Part shown: positions 1 through 8,598 of the stretch, one piece after another | How positions within the stretch are numbered: position 1 is the stretch's first letter | Layout of the letters: each line of letters starts with the position of its first letter | Source of the DNA: Amphibacillus indicireducens | GTDB taxonomy: Bacteria > Bacillota > Bacilli > Bacillales > Amphibacillaceae | Direction: 5' to 3' | NCBI RefSeq assembly: GCF_039539605.1 | Contig: NZ_BAABDL010000002.1 | Location: forward strand, 1-40,171 | Length of the DNA stretch: 40,171 bases | The notes under the pieces: generated by a model | What the model saw: only the letters and a program-made list of their open reading frames with translations | What the model was told of the DNA's origin: nothing | The model's database searches: none | Made by a program: the position numbers and the translations under genes

Positions 1-348
1 AATAGCAGGTAAAGTAATCAACACAGCCCGTTATACGACCTTCAAACTATGTAGCAGTTGTCTTTATAAAAAAAACTTTTGGTTCGCCTTGAAAAAAATT
101 CAGGGCATACCGCTTATTGAGTGACCCAATCAATAGCCATTCATAATTTTAAAAAACTGAAATCATCTCGAGGGATAAGTCTGCCCATTTTTAAGTTTGA
201 TGGGAAAAAGCGGATAGAGAAAAGTGGAAATTTAACGAGCAACCATACTTATTTAGTTATAAAAACTAAATTTCCCTAACTGGCATTCACTTTTGGCAAT
301 TTAATGGGCAAATCACCTATAAAAAATCAAGTTATGAATAATGCAGGG
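1..348 (+). mobile_element. 3' end of an IS1380-like insertion sequence (continues off the left edge)
   Basis: Frame 2 is open from the window edge to a TGA at about 122-124 and encodes a short tail resembling the C-terminus of an IS1380-type DDE transposase (TARYTTFKLCSSCLYKKNFW). About 225 non-coding bases follow. The likely element end is the sequence ending ATGCAGGG at 348, which on the other strand begins CCCTGCATTATTCATAAC. It abuts a TTAA at 349-352. Immediately beyond this the reading frame of a histidine kinase is interrupted, so the element sits inside that gene. The family call rests on the C-terminal tail and the end sequence; the left half of the element is outside the window. 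Confidence 0.5.
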
Positions 349-718
349 TTAAATATTCTTGCTTCTCTAAGTCGGATAAAGTTGAATCTGATAATAACTC
401 GGCAAAACCTTTAATCGATGTAAGAGGTGTTCTTAAATCGTGAGAAATATTCGTAATTTCTTGTTTTAATGTTTGTTCCCTTTTTTGCCTTTGTTGCTGG
501 TCTTGTTTAAATAGCTGAATCAGCTGATTGATTTTTGTAATAAATCGAATCATTATTTTACTATGTGTATTTGTCCGTACTAATTCATTTGTACCGAAAT
601 GACCAATAATTTGTTCTAATTGGTTTGTCATATTTTTTATATCCCAGTAGAACAGTAATAGTATTCCGATACTTGTAATTAGGAGAAAAACTAAAATAAT
701 TATCAACCAGCTATTCAT
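349..718 (-). pseudogene. Sensor histidine kinase, truncated by an insertion sequence
   Basis: Only the N-terminal part survives: one strong membrane segment (about residues 4-26), a polar linker and the dimerisation/phosphoacceptor box with SHDLRTPLTSIKGFAELL. The frame then runs into the insertion-sequence end after EKQEYL and stops at 332, so the ATP-binding HATPase domain is missing and the product cannot phosphorylate itself. An intact short-sensor kinase would be about 300 residues. It is the last gene of a leftward set (response regulator, ABC ATPase, permease, kinase) and starts just after the permease stop. ATG at 718 is preferred, though 727 is also possible. The partner regulator is left without its cognate kinase. 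Confidence 0.8.
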
Positions 719-738
719 TTCAATCATCACCTTCGTTC

Positions 739-1488
739 TTAATCAATGCTTATTTTAGCAAATTTTTGAGATCCGATAAGTAAAGTAATTAGAGAGATTA
801 CAACTCCGATCAGCCAATAACTGAACTCAAATTTTACGGATTCATTCATAAAGTTTAATAAGTTTTCAGTTAATAATGTACTTGGTGCATATTGATAAAG
901 GTTATTTAGCCCTGAAACCGAACGAAACAGAGGGCGTAAGATATCTCCTGAAAATGTATAAATAAAAAACAATGTAATAACAATATAGGCTTCGCCGACC
1001 TTAATCATCTTTAATGTATGGATGATTAAGAAGCCACTAAGGATAATCGGGATCATATTTAAACAAGCTAGTAAAAAGCTGATAACAACTTGGGTATCGC
1101 TAGTAAACAAATTTTCTCCAAGGACAACCATTAATCCGATTCCGATCAAACATACGATGATAAAATAACTTAAAGTTAAGATGAGTTTTGACCAAAAAAT
1201 AACTTTTCTTGAAATTCCAAATGCGACTGATTGTTTGATCACCGTTATATCTTTTCCAGTTAGGGCTATATTAAAGAGTAAACCAACAATAAGAATCAAG
1301 ACGCCACTACTAATTACATTTGAATAAAAAAATGGGCTTGTCGCGTAAGGGAAACTAGGATCAACTTTTGGTAAATAAGATAAAACTAAACCAGCGGCTA
1401 AGATTAACAAGAAACAAATGATACTAGTTAAGTGCAGGCTCTTCTTATGCAATAAACGATAAAGTTCACTTTTTAAATAATTAATCAT
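739..1488 (-). CDS. ABC-2 type transporter permease
   Basis: A protein of about 249 residues with six hydrophobic stretches separated by short loops, typical of ABC-2 permeases of the BcrB/lantibiotic-immunity kind. It would form the membrane channel for the ATPase encoded just upstream. The start is taken as ATG 1488 (MINYLKSEL), which has a GGAGGG ribosome binding site inside the 3' end of the ATPase gene; the two genes overlap by 8 bases, suggesting translational coupling. The substrate cannot be read from the sequence. The arrangement with a two-component system suggests antimicrobial-peptide or envelope-stress export, which is inference. Confidence 0.85.
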   Translation of the reverse strand: MINYLKSELYRLLHKKSLHLTSIICFLLILAAGLVLSYLPKVDPSFPYATSPFFYSNVISSGVLILIVGLLFNIALTGKDITVIKQSVAFGISRKVIFWSKLILTLSYFIIVCLIGIGLMVVLGENLFTSDTQVVISFLLACLNMIPIILSGFLIIHTLKMIKVGEAYIVITLFFIYTFSGDILRPLFRSVSGLNNLYQYAPSTLLTENLLNFMNESVKFEFSYWLIGVVISLITLLIGSQKFAKISID

Positions 1489-2398
1489 TTTTATTTCCCT
1501 CCACAAAGTCTAGAAAATATTCTTCTAATCTTAATGATTCCAAATGGAATTCATTCACTAGTACATCGTTTTTATTCAAGAGGCGATTAATTTCTCCACT
1601 TTTATCGATATGGTTTTGAATTGTTATTGTTTGGTTTGGAAGCACTTTATATTGAATATCTGGATAAGTTAATTCTAATAGTTGAGCTGTTTTTGCCTGT
1701 TGATCCACTTTAAGATAGATTTGTTTTTGGCTTTTTTTATCCAAAGCATCTTTACTTAAATCCTCAACAATGGCGCCATTCTTAATAAAGACAAATCTCT
1801 GCGCGAGTAATTGTAATTCAGTTAAAATATGACTGGATATGAAAATAGTAATCTGCTTCTCTTGATTTAACTTTAATAATAACTTACGAATTTCCATAAT
1901 ACCTTCTGCATCCAGTCCATTAGTAGGTTCATCCAATACGAGGCAATCTGGATTGCTTAATAGGCCTAGTGCAATCCCTAATCGCTGTTTCATCCCGAGT
2001 GAGTAGTCACTAAATTGCTTTTTCTTTTCATTATTTAAACCGACAATCTCTAAAACTTCGGAGATGCGTTTCTTTTCCACAACGCCGCGCTGAATACGAA
2101 AATATTCTAAATTTTGTGTGGCGGTAAAGTCGGGAAAAAACTGAGGTGTTTCAATCATAAAGCCAATTCTTTTTCTTGCTTGATCAATTTTCTTCCCTGA
2201 TTGACCAAATAGTAGAATATCTCCTTTTGTAGGTGTGGTTTGTCCTGCAAGTAATTTAAAAAATGTAGATTTTCCCGCACCGTTTTTCCCAATTAAAGCA
2301 CAGATTTCGCCTTTTCTTAAAGAAAAATCAGTCGGTTTAATGACTTCCTCTTCCTTAAAGGATTTGGTCAACTGATAAGTTTGAATTACCTTTTCCAT
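1481..2398 (-). CDS. ABC transporter ATP-binding protein
   Basis: The nucleotide-binding domain occupies about residues 1-220: Walker A GKNGAGKST, signature YSLGMKQRLGIAL and Walker B CLVLDEPTNGLD. A tail of about 80 residues is typical of the BcrA/drug-exporter branch (305 residues in all). ATG 2398 (MEKVIQTYQL) is preferred over the upstream in-frame start because AGGAG lies at the right distance. It energises the permease encoded next. The gene follows the response regulator by about 95 bases, so the four-gene set is probably co-transcribed. The exported substrate is unknown. Confidence 0.9.
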   Translation of the reverse strand: MEKVIQTYQLTKSFKEEEVIKPTDFSLRKGEICALIGKNGAGKSTFFKLLAGQTTPTKGDILLFGQSGKKIDQARKRIGFMIETPQFFPDFTATQNLEYFRIQRGVVEKKRISEVLEIVGLNNEKKKQFSDYSLGMKQRLGIALGLLSNPDCLVLDEPTNGLDAEGIMEIRKLLLKLNQEKQITIFISSHILTELQLLAQRFVFIKNGAIVEDLSKDALDKKSQKQIYLKVDQQAKTAQLLELTYPDIQYKVLPNQTITIQNHIDKSGEINRLLNKNDVLVNEFHLESLRLEEYFLDFVEGNKND

Positions 2399-2493
2399 TT
2401 TGATAGCTCCTTTGCTCAATCTCTTGTTATATTGAGTTTATCTAACTGACCTTTAATATCCTTTAAGCAAATCATAAAGAAATCATAAAGAAA

Positions 2494-3174
2494 TTAAATT
2501 AGCATAAAGCCAACACCCCAAATAGTCTTAATATATTCATCTTCAGTTATGACTGCAAGTTTTTTGCGGAGATTTGAGACGTGGACACTAATTGTATTAT
2601 CGTCACCCAAGTATGTCCCTTTCCATATCTTTTCATAGATTTCTTGTTTGGAAAAAGCACGTTCAGGGTGATTAATTAGTAAATCTAAAATATCATACTC
2701 TGCGTTAGTGAGGTGTAGCGTTTCAGTATTTAAAGTGATAACTCGCTTCTCCCGGTTTATTTTCAACCCGCGCCAGTGAGTATTTGTGCTTTGTTTAGGT
2801 GCTATGCTTGATTTTCGTAATTGTACCTCAATGCGGGCGATAACTTCTTCTTGATTAAACGGTTTTGTAATGTAATCATCTGCTCCAATTTTTAAAACAT
2901 GTACTTTGTCGTTAATATCTACTTTTGCAGAGATGACAATGATTGGCACATTACTCTTTTCTCTAATTAGTGTAATGATCTCTTCACCACTTTTTCCTGG
3001 CAACATCAGATCAAGAAGGATTAAGTCAAAGTGATTATTTTGTAGCTGTAATAAACCTTCAGTACCGGAATAAGCAATTGTTGAATGTAGACCTAATTTA
3101 TTAAGAATTAGGCTCAATAATTTACTAATTTCTTGGTCATCTTCAATAATTAATATGTGTGTATCTTTGTACAT
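2494..3174 (-). CDS. OmpR/PhoB-family response regulator
   Basis: An N-terminal receiver domain shows the acidic pair (IIEDDQE), the phosphoacceptor Asp in LILLDLMLPG and the conserved Lys in DYITKPF. A C-terminal winged helix follows, ending with a typical OmpR pattern (YIKTIWGVGFML). ATG 3174 fits the upstream AGGTG; an in-frame GTG at 3183 is the alternative. The regulator heads the leftward operon with the ABC transporter and the truncated kinase and would be expected to activate that transporter. Because the kinase is broken, its signalling is probably impaired or depends on cross-talk. Confidence 0.9.
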   Translation of the reverse strand: MYKDTHILIIEDDQEISKLLSLILNKLGLHSTIAYSGTEGLLQLQNNHFDLILLDLMLPGKSGEEIITLIREKSNVPIIVISAKVDINDKVHVLKIGADDYITKPFNQEEVIARIEVQLRKSSIAPKQSTNTHWRGLKINREKRVITLNTETLHLTNAEYDILDLLINHPERAFSKQEIYEKIWKGTYLGDDNTISVHVSNLRKKLAVITEDEYIKTIWGVGFMLI

Positions 3175-3347
3175 CGTGATCACCTGCTATAACTTTCGCT
3201 TATTTTAGTTGATATCTTTAAGTATATCTTAGCAAATAATTCGTTGAATGAGTTGTTAATTCTTTTTGCGAAAAACTTGCTTTGAATAATATTTGGTAAG
3301 CTTATAATCACTGTTTAATGCTATAATAAGAGATATTTTGTCTATAC

Positions 3348-3376
3348 TTGATAGAAAACGTATGTTCCTATATACT
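3348..3376 (+). promoter_or_regulatory. Promoter of the HpaII-like R-M operon
   Basis: TTGATA (3348-3353), a 17-base spacer and TATACT (3371-3376) form a good sigma-A promoter, about 50 bases upstream of the methyltransferase start. The ribosome binding site AAAGGAGA at 3413-3420 favours ATG 3429. Confidence 0.7.
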
Positions 3377-3428
3377 GTAATTAAAGATCTGTTTTTAAAA
3401 ACCTTGTAATATAAAGGAGAGTATGATA

Positions 3429-4586
3429 ATGAAGTGGAAAACAATTGATTTATTCGCGGGTATTGGTGGGATAAGAAAAGGTTTTGAACTGACTAATATG
3501 TTTGAAAATACTTTATCTGCAGAAATCGATAAATATGCTTGTATCACTTATAATCACTTATTTGGAGAAGATCCAACTAATGATGTTACTTCAAATGAAT
3601 TTAAAGAGAAAGTGGAAAAAACCCCTTATGATGTATTATTGGCTGGATTCCCATGCCAATCATTCAGTATAGCTGGGAAAAAAGAAGGTTTTAAAGACAA
3701 GACCAGAGGTACTCTATTTTACGATATAGCAGATCTTATCGAAAGAACAAGACCTAAAGCTTTTCTACTTGAAAATGTTGAAGGACTTATTAGGCATGAT
3801 AAAGGTAGAACTTTTGAAATTATACTAGAAACTCTTATAAAGGAATTAAATTATACTGTAATTGGTGCAAATATAAATCCAGAAAATGATGAGATTACTT
3901 TTGAAGCTAGCTCTTTCATCTTAAATTCTAAAAACTTTGGTGTTCCTCAAAATCGACCACGAGTTTATCTTATGGGATTTGATAACAAACGCTATGAACA
4001 ACAAGAGGAACTATTTAGTCGGATTAAGTTGCCGAAAAAATCTAGTGGATCGGTTATTTATAAAAACTTGCATGACCTACTGGATTATCAATCAAATGAG
4101 AAATACTATCTTTCAGAAGGGTATTTAAATACTTTAAAAAATCATAAAACACGACACAAAGGAAAAGGAAATGGCTTTGGGTATATGGTTGTAAATTCCC
4201 CTAAGATAGATAACCCTATATCAAATGCACTACTAGCTACTGGTGGATCTGGAAAAGAGCGTAACTTGGTTTATGATCCACAAGACGGTATCGGGGGTAA
4301 AATTGTTAAGAATAAACAAACGCCATTGAATCATGAAGGAATTAGATTAATGACACCTAGGGAGTGGGGGAAACTTCAAGGGTTTATTGGTTATGCATTT
4401 GTGCAAGATGGTATCGATAAATTTTCATTTCCTTCTGAGATCAGTAATGCACAACAATATAAGCAATTTGGTAATTCAGTAACTATTCCTGTACTAGAAG
4501 AACTTGCAATGCTAATGGGCAAGACACTTGAAATTTTGGAGTCAACGGATCAGAAAAGTAACCTCTCCAAAATTGTTGGTTTATGA
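3429..4586 (+). CDS. DNA (cytosine-5) methyltransferase, probable CCGG type
   Basis: A type II C5-cytosine methyltransferase that would protect host DNA from the endonuclease encoded next. Motifs in order: I (DLFAGIGGIRKGFE, SAM binding, near the N-terminus), IV with the catalytic Cys (GFPCQSFSIAGKKEGF), VI (LLENVEGL), VIII (FGVPQNRPRVYLMGF) and the C-terminal motifs IX/X ending QQYKQFGNSVTIPV. The target-recognition region lies between VIII and IX. The length (385 residues) suits a single-specificity enzyme such as M.HpaII or M.BsuFI. The start is ATG 3429, eight bases after AAAGGAGA; ATG 3423 is too close. CCGG specificity is inferred from the partner. Confidence 0.93.
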   Translation: MKWKTIDLFAGIGGIRKGFELTNMFENTLSAEIDKYACITYNHLFGEDPTNDVTSNEFKEKVEKTPYDVLLAGFPCQSFSIAGKKEGFKDKTRGTLFYDIADLIERTRPKAFLLENVEGLIRHDKGRTFEIILETLIKELNYTVIGANINPENDEITFEASSFILNSKNFGVPQNRPRVYLMGFDNKRYEQQEELFSRIKLPKKSSGSVIYKNLHDLLDYQSNEKYYLSEGYLNTLKNHKTRHKGKGNGFGYMVVNSPKIDNPISNALLATGGSGKERNLVYDPQDGIGGKIVKNKQTPLNHEGIRLMTPREWGKLQGFIGYAFVQDGIDKFSFPSEISNAQQYKQFGNSVTIPVLEELAMLMGKTLEILESTDQKSNLSKIVGL

Positions 4587-4607
4587 GTTCACAGGGAGGT
4601 GTGTGCC

Positions 4608-5690
4608 ATGTTAAAAGGAAATAAAGGTGAATGGAGCGAACTCTACACATTTTTGAAACTTTTAGGTGAAGGAGAACTATATGCTGCAGATGAAAAAATG
4701 GAAAGGTTACACAATATATACTATCCAATAATTAAAGTATTAAGAATAGAAAAAGGGAAAGAATTAGAATATGTTTGTGATGATGAGTTTATAATTATTG
4801 ATGATGAAAGAAATAATCATACAACAAAAATACCAATTATTGAATTTCAGAAGTATGCATTGTTACTACTTGATAAAATTAAGAGTGCAAGTGGCAGCTC
4901 TTTTACAATTCAAGAAATTGATCAATTTCTTGAATTAATTAAATTTGATACATTAAAATCTAAATCCAGTCGAAAAAGTGACATTAGAATTGTTGTACAT
5001 GATTCCAATACGGGTATGAAACCTATGTTAGGTTTTAGTATCAAATCTAAATTAGGAAGGCCATCAACACTTTTTAATGCTGGAAAATCTACAAATCTTG
5101 TATATAAAATAAATGGGGATATTAATGATACTGATCTCCAACAAATAAATTCTATAAATACAAGAACTCACAAAATACGTAATAGATTAGCATTGATGGA
5201 GCAAAAAGATCTCACTTTAGACTTTGTCAAAGTTTCAAATGAAATGTTTGATTTAAATCTTAAAGTTATTGATTCAGAAATGCCCAAGATTCTATCTGAG
5301 TTAGTACTATATTACTTTTCAGGTAGGGGTTCTCACTTAAGCGAATTATCAAAGTTAATAGAAAAGGAAAACCCTCTTAACTACAACAATTTATTGGGGC
5401 ATAATTTTTATGAATATAAATTAAAGGCGTTTTTAAGGGATGTTGCTTTAGGTTTAACCCCAAGAAAAAGATGGGATGGAGAATTTGATGCAACTGGAGG
5501 TTATATTATAGTAAAAGAGGATGGAGAGCTAGTTTGTTATCATATATATAATCAAAATGAGTTTCAAGGATATTTATTGAACAATACTAAGCTTGATACT
5601 CCAAGTAGTTCCAAGCATGGGTTTGGAGAGGTCTACAAAGTTGGAAATGAGTATTTCTTTAATCTAAACTTTCAAATCAGGTTTAATTAA
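4608..5690 (+). CDS. HpaII-family type II restriction endonuclease
   Basis: The N-terminal segment LKGNKGEWSELYTFLKLLGE followed by LYAADE is characteristic of the HpaII endonuclease family (R.HpaII cuts CCGG), and the length of 360 residues fits. A charged central region (KSKSSRKSDIRIVV, then MLGFSIKSKLG) probably carries the metal-dependent catalytic Asp/Lys cluster. The start is ATG 4608, preceded by GGGAGGTG, 21 bases after the methyltransferase stop, so the two genes form one transcription unit with the methylase first. Codon use is more AT-rich than in the V-ATPase genes, as expected for a horizontally acquired R-M cassette. Specificity is by family recognition only. Confidence 0.88.
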   Translation: MLKGNKGEWSELYTFLKLLGEGELYAADEKMERLHNIYYPIIKVLRIEKGKELEYVCDDEFIIIDDERNNHTTKIPIIEFQKYALLLLDKIKSASGSSFTIQEIDQFLELIKFDTLKSKSSRKSDIRIVVHDSNTGMKPMLGFSIKSKLGRPSTLFNAGKSTNLVYKINGDINDTDLQQINSINTRTHKIRNRLALMEQKDLTLDFVKVSNEMFDLNLKVIDSEMPKILSELVLYYFSGRGSHLSELSKLIEKENPLNYNNLLGHNFYEYKLKAFLRDVALGLTPRKRWDGEFDATGGYIIVKEDGELVCYHIYNQNEFQGYLLNNTKLDTPSSSKHGFGEVYKVGNEYFFNLNFQIRFN

Positions 5691-5752
5691 CTATTTCGAA
5701 AAAACAATAAAATTTACCTATAGGTTTTCTAATTTGAGGGGCATTACTCTCG

Positions 5753-5790
5753 ATCGACTCTAACCACTTTAAGTGATTAAAGTCGATTTT
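5753..5790 (+). terminator. Probable terminator after the HpaII-like R-M operon
   Basis: The arms ATCGACT (5753-5759) and AGTCGAT (5781-5787) pair, with a further imperfect inner stem (TAACCACTT with AAGTGATTA), followed by TTTT. The extended hairpin closes the R-M unit before the convergent leftward genes. Confidence 0.55.
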
Positions 5791-5842
5791 GTACTAGTAA
5801 TTATACCCATACAGCTTTATTTTCTTAGATGCTAGAAAGCAT

Positions 5843-6469
5843 TTAAAAGTTCCGACTTTTTCTTAATTTAATATAATAATAAATTCCGATGAATAAAGGG
5901 ATCATGCTAAGAACAATGCCGGCAGGAGCTTCAAGTCCAACAAGTACAAACATCATGAAGATTGTAGCAGCAGTAATAATATAACGAATTAACTGCAAAT
6001 TTTCTTCTGATTTCGTCAAAAGCATTTTTCTGTATTTTTCATCCTTAGAATCCACCTGGATGAATTTAATTAGAAAGTAGATAAAAATAATTAAAGATCC
6101 GAGTGCAGATAAGGGAATAATGATGTCGTCTTTTATCGGTCCTAATAGGAACATAAATAATATGAATGAAAGAATTGGTAGAATGAACATTCCTAGCAAG
6201 TAAAGTGTTACTTTACGTGTATAAGTTTGTTTGAAAATATCATACTCTATTTTGAGGTCATTCATTCCAATCGCCTTTTTTATTTCATCAACACTTCCAA
6301 GTTCTGAGATGATTTTATTAGCCACTTCATTTTCATCGTAATTTTGAGCAAGTAAGTCTTGATACTTGTCCTCAACTGTATCTAACATGTTTTCTTTAAC
6401 TGCTTCAACTCTTTGGCTGTTTGGTAAATCTTGAAACAAATGGTCAATGTGCTTTTTTACACGTTTCAA
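5843..6469 (-). CDS. HAAS-domain membrane protein (DUF1700-like)
   Basis: The soluble N-terminal half (about residues 1-75) resembles the HAAS helical domain found in partners of PadR regulators (YDENEVANKIISELGSVDEI). It is followed by four hydrophobic segments and a basic C-terminus (YYYIKLRKSRNF). The start is TTG 6469, with a GAGGAG ribosome binding site overlapping the end of padR, so the two genes are translationally coupled. Proteins of this type sit in the membrane and are thought to modulate the adjacent PadR repressor; no enzymatic function is suggested by the sequence. Confidence 0.75.
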   Translation of the reverse strand: MKRVKKHIDHLFQDLPNSQRVEAVKENMLDTVEDKYQDLLAQNYDENEVANKIISELGSVDEIKKAIGMNDLKIEYDIFKQTYTRKVTLYLLGMFILPILSFILFMFLLGPIKDDIIIPLSALGSLIIFIYFLIKFIQVDSKDEKYRKMLLTKSEENLQLIRYIITAATIFMMFVLVGLEAPAGIVLSMIPLFIGIYYYIKLRKSRNF

Positions 6470-6473
6470 ATAA

Positions 6474-6797
6474 TCACTCCTCGATAAAGTTATCTAAAAC
6501 TTTTTTGGTCGTTTGCCATTCTTGAAATTTTTCCTGTAAGTAACTTCGCCCAAGGTGTGTCAGCTTGTAGTAAGTACGTGGTTTACCTTGACTTACATTC
6601 CCCGAATAAGACTCGATATACTTTTTATCTTGAAGGCGAATAAGAGCAGCATAAAGTGTCGCCTCTTTTATTTCATAATGACCTTCACTCCGAACAGTTA
6701 TTTTTTTTGAAATTTCATAACCGTAACTATCGTGCTCTTTTAAGATTTGTAGAATTAGGATGTCATTATAGCCACGCATAATATCACTGCTAATCAA
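6474..6797 (-). CDS. PadR-family transcriptional regulator
   Basis: A 107-residue protein opening MISSDIMRGYNDILILQILK, the usual start of small (subfamily 2) PadR repressors. It has a winged helix (YGYEISKKI, then LYAALIRLQDKKYIESY) and the conserved PRTYYKLTHLGRSYL segment. The TTG start at 6797 is chosen because the MISSDI extension is conserved and GGTGA lies just upstream. It overlaps the signals of the downstream HAAS gene, forming the common PadR/HAAS pair, and probably represses its own promoter. Confidence 0.9.
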   Translation of the reverse strand: MISSDIMRGYNDILILQILKEHDSYGYEISKKITVRSEGHYEIKEATLYAALIRLQDKKYIESYSGNVSQGKPRTYYKLTHLGRSYLQEKFQEWQTTKKVLDNFIEE

Positions 6798-6847
6798 TCA
6801 ATCACCTTCTTATTATGTGGATTACTCTATCTGTCATAGTTAATTAT

Positions 6848-6876
6848 ATAATAACTGAACTACTCTAACAGATCAA
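6848..6876 (-). promoter_or_regulatory. Promoter of the padR operon
   Basis: On the minus strand TTGATC (6876-6871), a 17-base spacer and TATTAT (6853-6848) precede padR by about 50 bases. AGAGTA occurs twice on the minus strand, once inside the spacer and once downstream of the -10, which could be the autoregulatory PadR site; this is inference. Confidence 0.55.
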
Positions 6877-7083
6877 GTACTTTTTGAATATATATACTAT
6901 AACAATTTGATATATTTAGCTAAGGAGATTTGAGTTCGTTGACCTATTTAACGAAGGTTTTGTGAAAAGATTAATCGTGTGATTTTGAGTATTAAGAATG
7001 ATTGGAGTACAGCGAATAGGAGCTAATCGTCAGAGATCGTGATTATAATCAAGTAGATCTGTCACTAATAGGAGCTAAGCTAA

Positions 7084-7653
7084 TCATTCCTTAAGGTCAT
7101 TTATTTTCTTTGCTAATGGACGTGATTGTTTAAAGAAAAATAGTCCGATTAAGAGCAAAATAAGATCGAGCAGGATGATCGGCGTGACTACTTCAGTAAT
7201 AGGATTAAAAATGAACTTGAACGCGGTCATGAAACTAGGTCCAACGAAGATTAGGGCTAACATATACCAAATGGTGTTTATCCGCTGATAAAGTTTAATT
7301 TTTGCATCCTTATCTGAATATATTTCAAAGTTGCCCAATTTTGCTGGCCTTCTAAAGTATTGCCAACGGTTAATTGAGGCGATATGATCGACGTGATTTG
7401 CTTGCTTAGAATTAATCGCAGAAGATTGCTCATGCATATGACTTATACCTTGATCTAAAAATTCAATCCGATAAATGTATTCACCTTGTTCACATGGCTT
7501 AAAAATATAGTACCCATCTGAAATGTAATCAAGTGCATCCCCTTTTTGACACATCATATTTAACCAGTCTTCTTCCTTTTCATAGTTCAAAAACAGATTT
7601 TTAAACGGATTTCTTCGGATCTTCTTATGCACATTCCCCACTCCCTTTTTCAC
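7084..7653 (-). CDS. DUF2812 domain membrane protein
   Basis: A 189-residue protein with a soluble N-terminal domain (EKEEDWLNMMCQKGDALDYI, GYYIFKPCEQGEYIYRIEFL) typical of DUF2812, then two hydrophobic segments (about 125-150 and 155-175). DUF2812 genes are frequently found beside PadR regulators, as here. The biochemical function is not known. It is encoded 286 bases upstream of padR in the same direction; that gap contains the padR promoter and a 12-base direct repeat AATAGGAGCTAA (near 7014 and 7067), with no further gene visible. Confidence 0.75.
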   Translation of the reverse strand: MKKGVGNVHKKIRRNPFKNLFLNYEKEEDWLNMMCQKGDALDYISDGYYIFKPCEQGEYIYRIEFLDQGISHMHEQSSAINSKQANHVDHIASINRWQYFRRPAKLGNFEIYSDKDAKIKLYQRINTIWYMLALIFVGPSFMTAFKFIFNPITEVVTPIILLDLILLLIGLFFFKQSRPLAKKINDLKE

Positions 7654-7773
7654 AAAATAAAATAAAAACCTAAATTATTCATAGTTTATCGCAAAGTAAT
7701 TGATAATGCTTAACTAAATGCCTTTCGTTTATATGTACGCACTCACTTAAAGGGTGAACGGAAATAATGTATA

Positions 7774-7897
7774 GTCATCTGAAGACACGAAGACTCCAGC
7801 GGGAATCGGATGAGCCGAAGATCCACTTTTGTAGCGATTTTTGCTACAAAAGTTAGCTGAGGCCATCCCCGCGGAACGCGAAGTGTCTTCAGATGAC
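7774..7897. repeat. 124-bp palindromic intergenic repeat with nested hairpins
   Basis: The outer 15-base arms GTCATCTGAAGACAC (7774-7788) and GTGTCTTCAGATGAC (7883-7897) are perfect inverted repeats. At the centre ACTTTTGTAGC (7825-7835) and GCTACAAAAGT (7843-7853) form an 11-bp stem with a 7-base loop. The GC-rich flanks (CGATTCCCGC, CCCCGCGGAACGCG) contrast with the AT-rich surroundings. I recognise this pattern as a dispersed structured element of Bacillaceae intergenic regions, where its spurious translation is often annotated as a small protein. Confidence 0.75.
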
Positions 7898-8132
7898 GAC
7901 CTCTCATATGAATAATTAAGGTAAAAAATCTTTATTTTTAATAAAAAACTCACCCACCATTATTATAACTTAAAAAGGAAACTGTTCAATTAATTATAGC
8001 GAAAAGTTCCATACTAATCCAACTTAGTCAGGATAAGTTTTAGTTTTTGCTAATTAAATCTGATTATTTTGATGAATTGGACTTTATCAGAAATATTGGC
8101 TATGGTTGATAGGAGTGGGTTTTTTCAGTTTC

Positions 8133-8206
<74 letters not shown>

Positions 8207-8276
8207 CGATTTATAGTGAGGGCAAAGTTAATTTGAGCCAATTTTCAGTTGTTTCCAACTGGAGGGAGGGATATGG

Positions 8277-8588
8277 ATGGACCCCGTTATTGATAAGTTG
8301 TTCAAGATTGAACAGATTGCGAAGAATATGAAAGGTGATGTCGATGATCAGAAAGAAAAGATTCGACTCAGATATCGAACGATGCAAAAAGAGTTTGATC
8401 AGAAGAGTGATCGTGAGACAGAGGAGCAGTTGAGGCAGATTCGAACAGAAAGTGATCAGCTTCATGAAGAGCGGAGCCAAATGGTTTATGCGCAATACAA
8501 AACGGAACTTGATCTTTTGGAAAATGTTTATCAGACGAAACAAAATCAAATCGTAACGACTATTTTTGAAAATATAATTAAAGGTTGA
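8277..8588 (+). CDS. ntpF: V/A-type ATPase peripheral stalk subunit H (G-like; NtpF)
   Basis: A 103-residue, highly charged, almost fully helical protein with heptad-like spacing (KEKIRLRYRTMQKEFDQKS, ETEEQLRQIRTESDQLHEER), as expected for the coiled-coil stalk subunit that pairs with subunit E. It opens the operon, as ntpF does in Enterococcus hirae. ATG 8277 is used, six bases after GGAGGGAGGG; an overlapping ATG at 8273 is in another frame and stops quickly. The call rests on coiled-coil character and operon position rather than strong motifs. Confidence 0.75.
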   Translation: MDPVIDKLFKIEQIAKNMKGDVDDQKEKIRLRYRTMQKEFDQKSDRETEEQLRQIRTESDQLHEERSQMVYAQYKTELDLLENVYQTKQNQIVTTIFENIIKG

Positions 8589-8598
8589 GGTGGGTGAA

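Noticed and set aside
3256..3444. A 62-residue minus-strand ORF
   Set aside because: It covers the promoter and start of the methyltransferase gene, has no good ribosome binding site and no recognisable features.
7747..7953. A 68-residue minus-strand ORF
   Set aside because: It is the translation of the palindromic repeat, has no ribosome binding site and appears to be a common annotation artefact.
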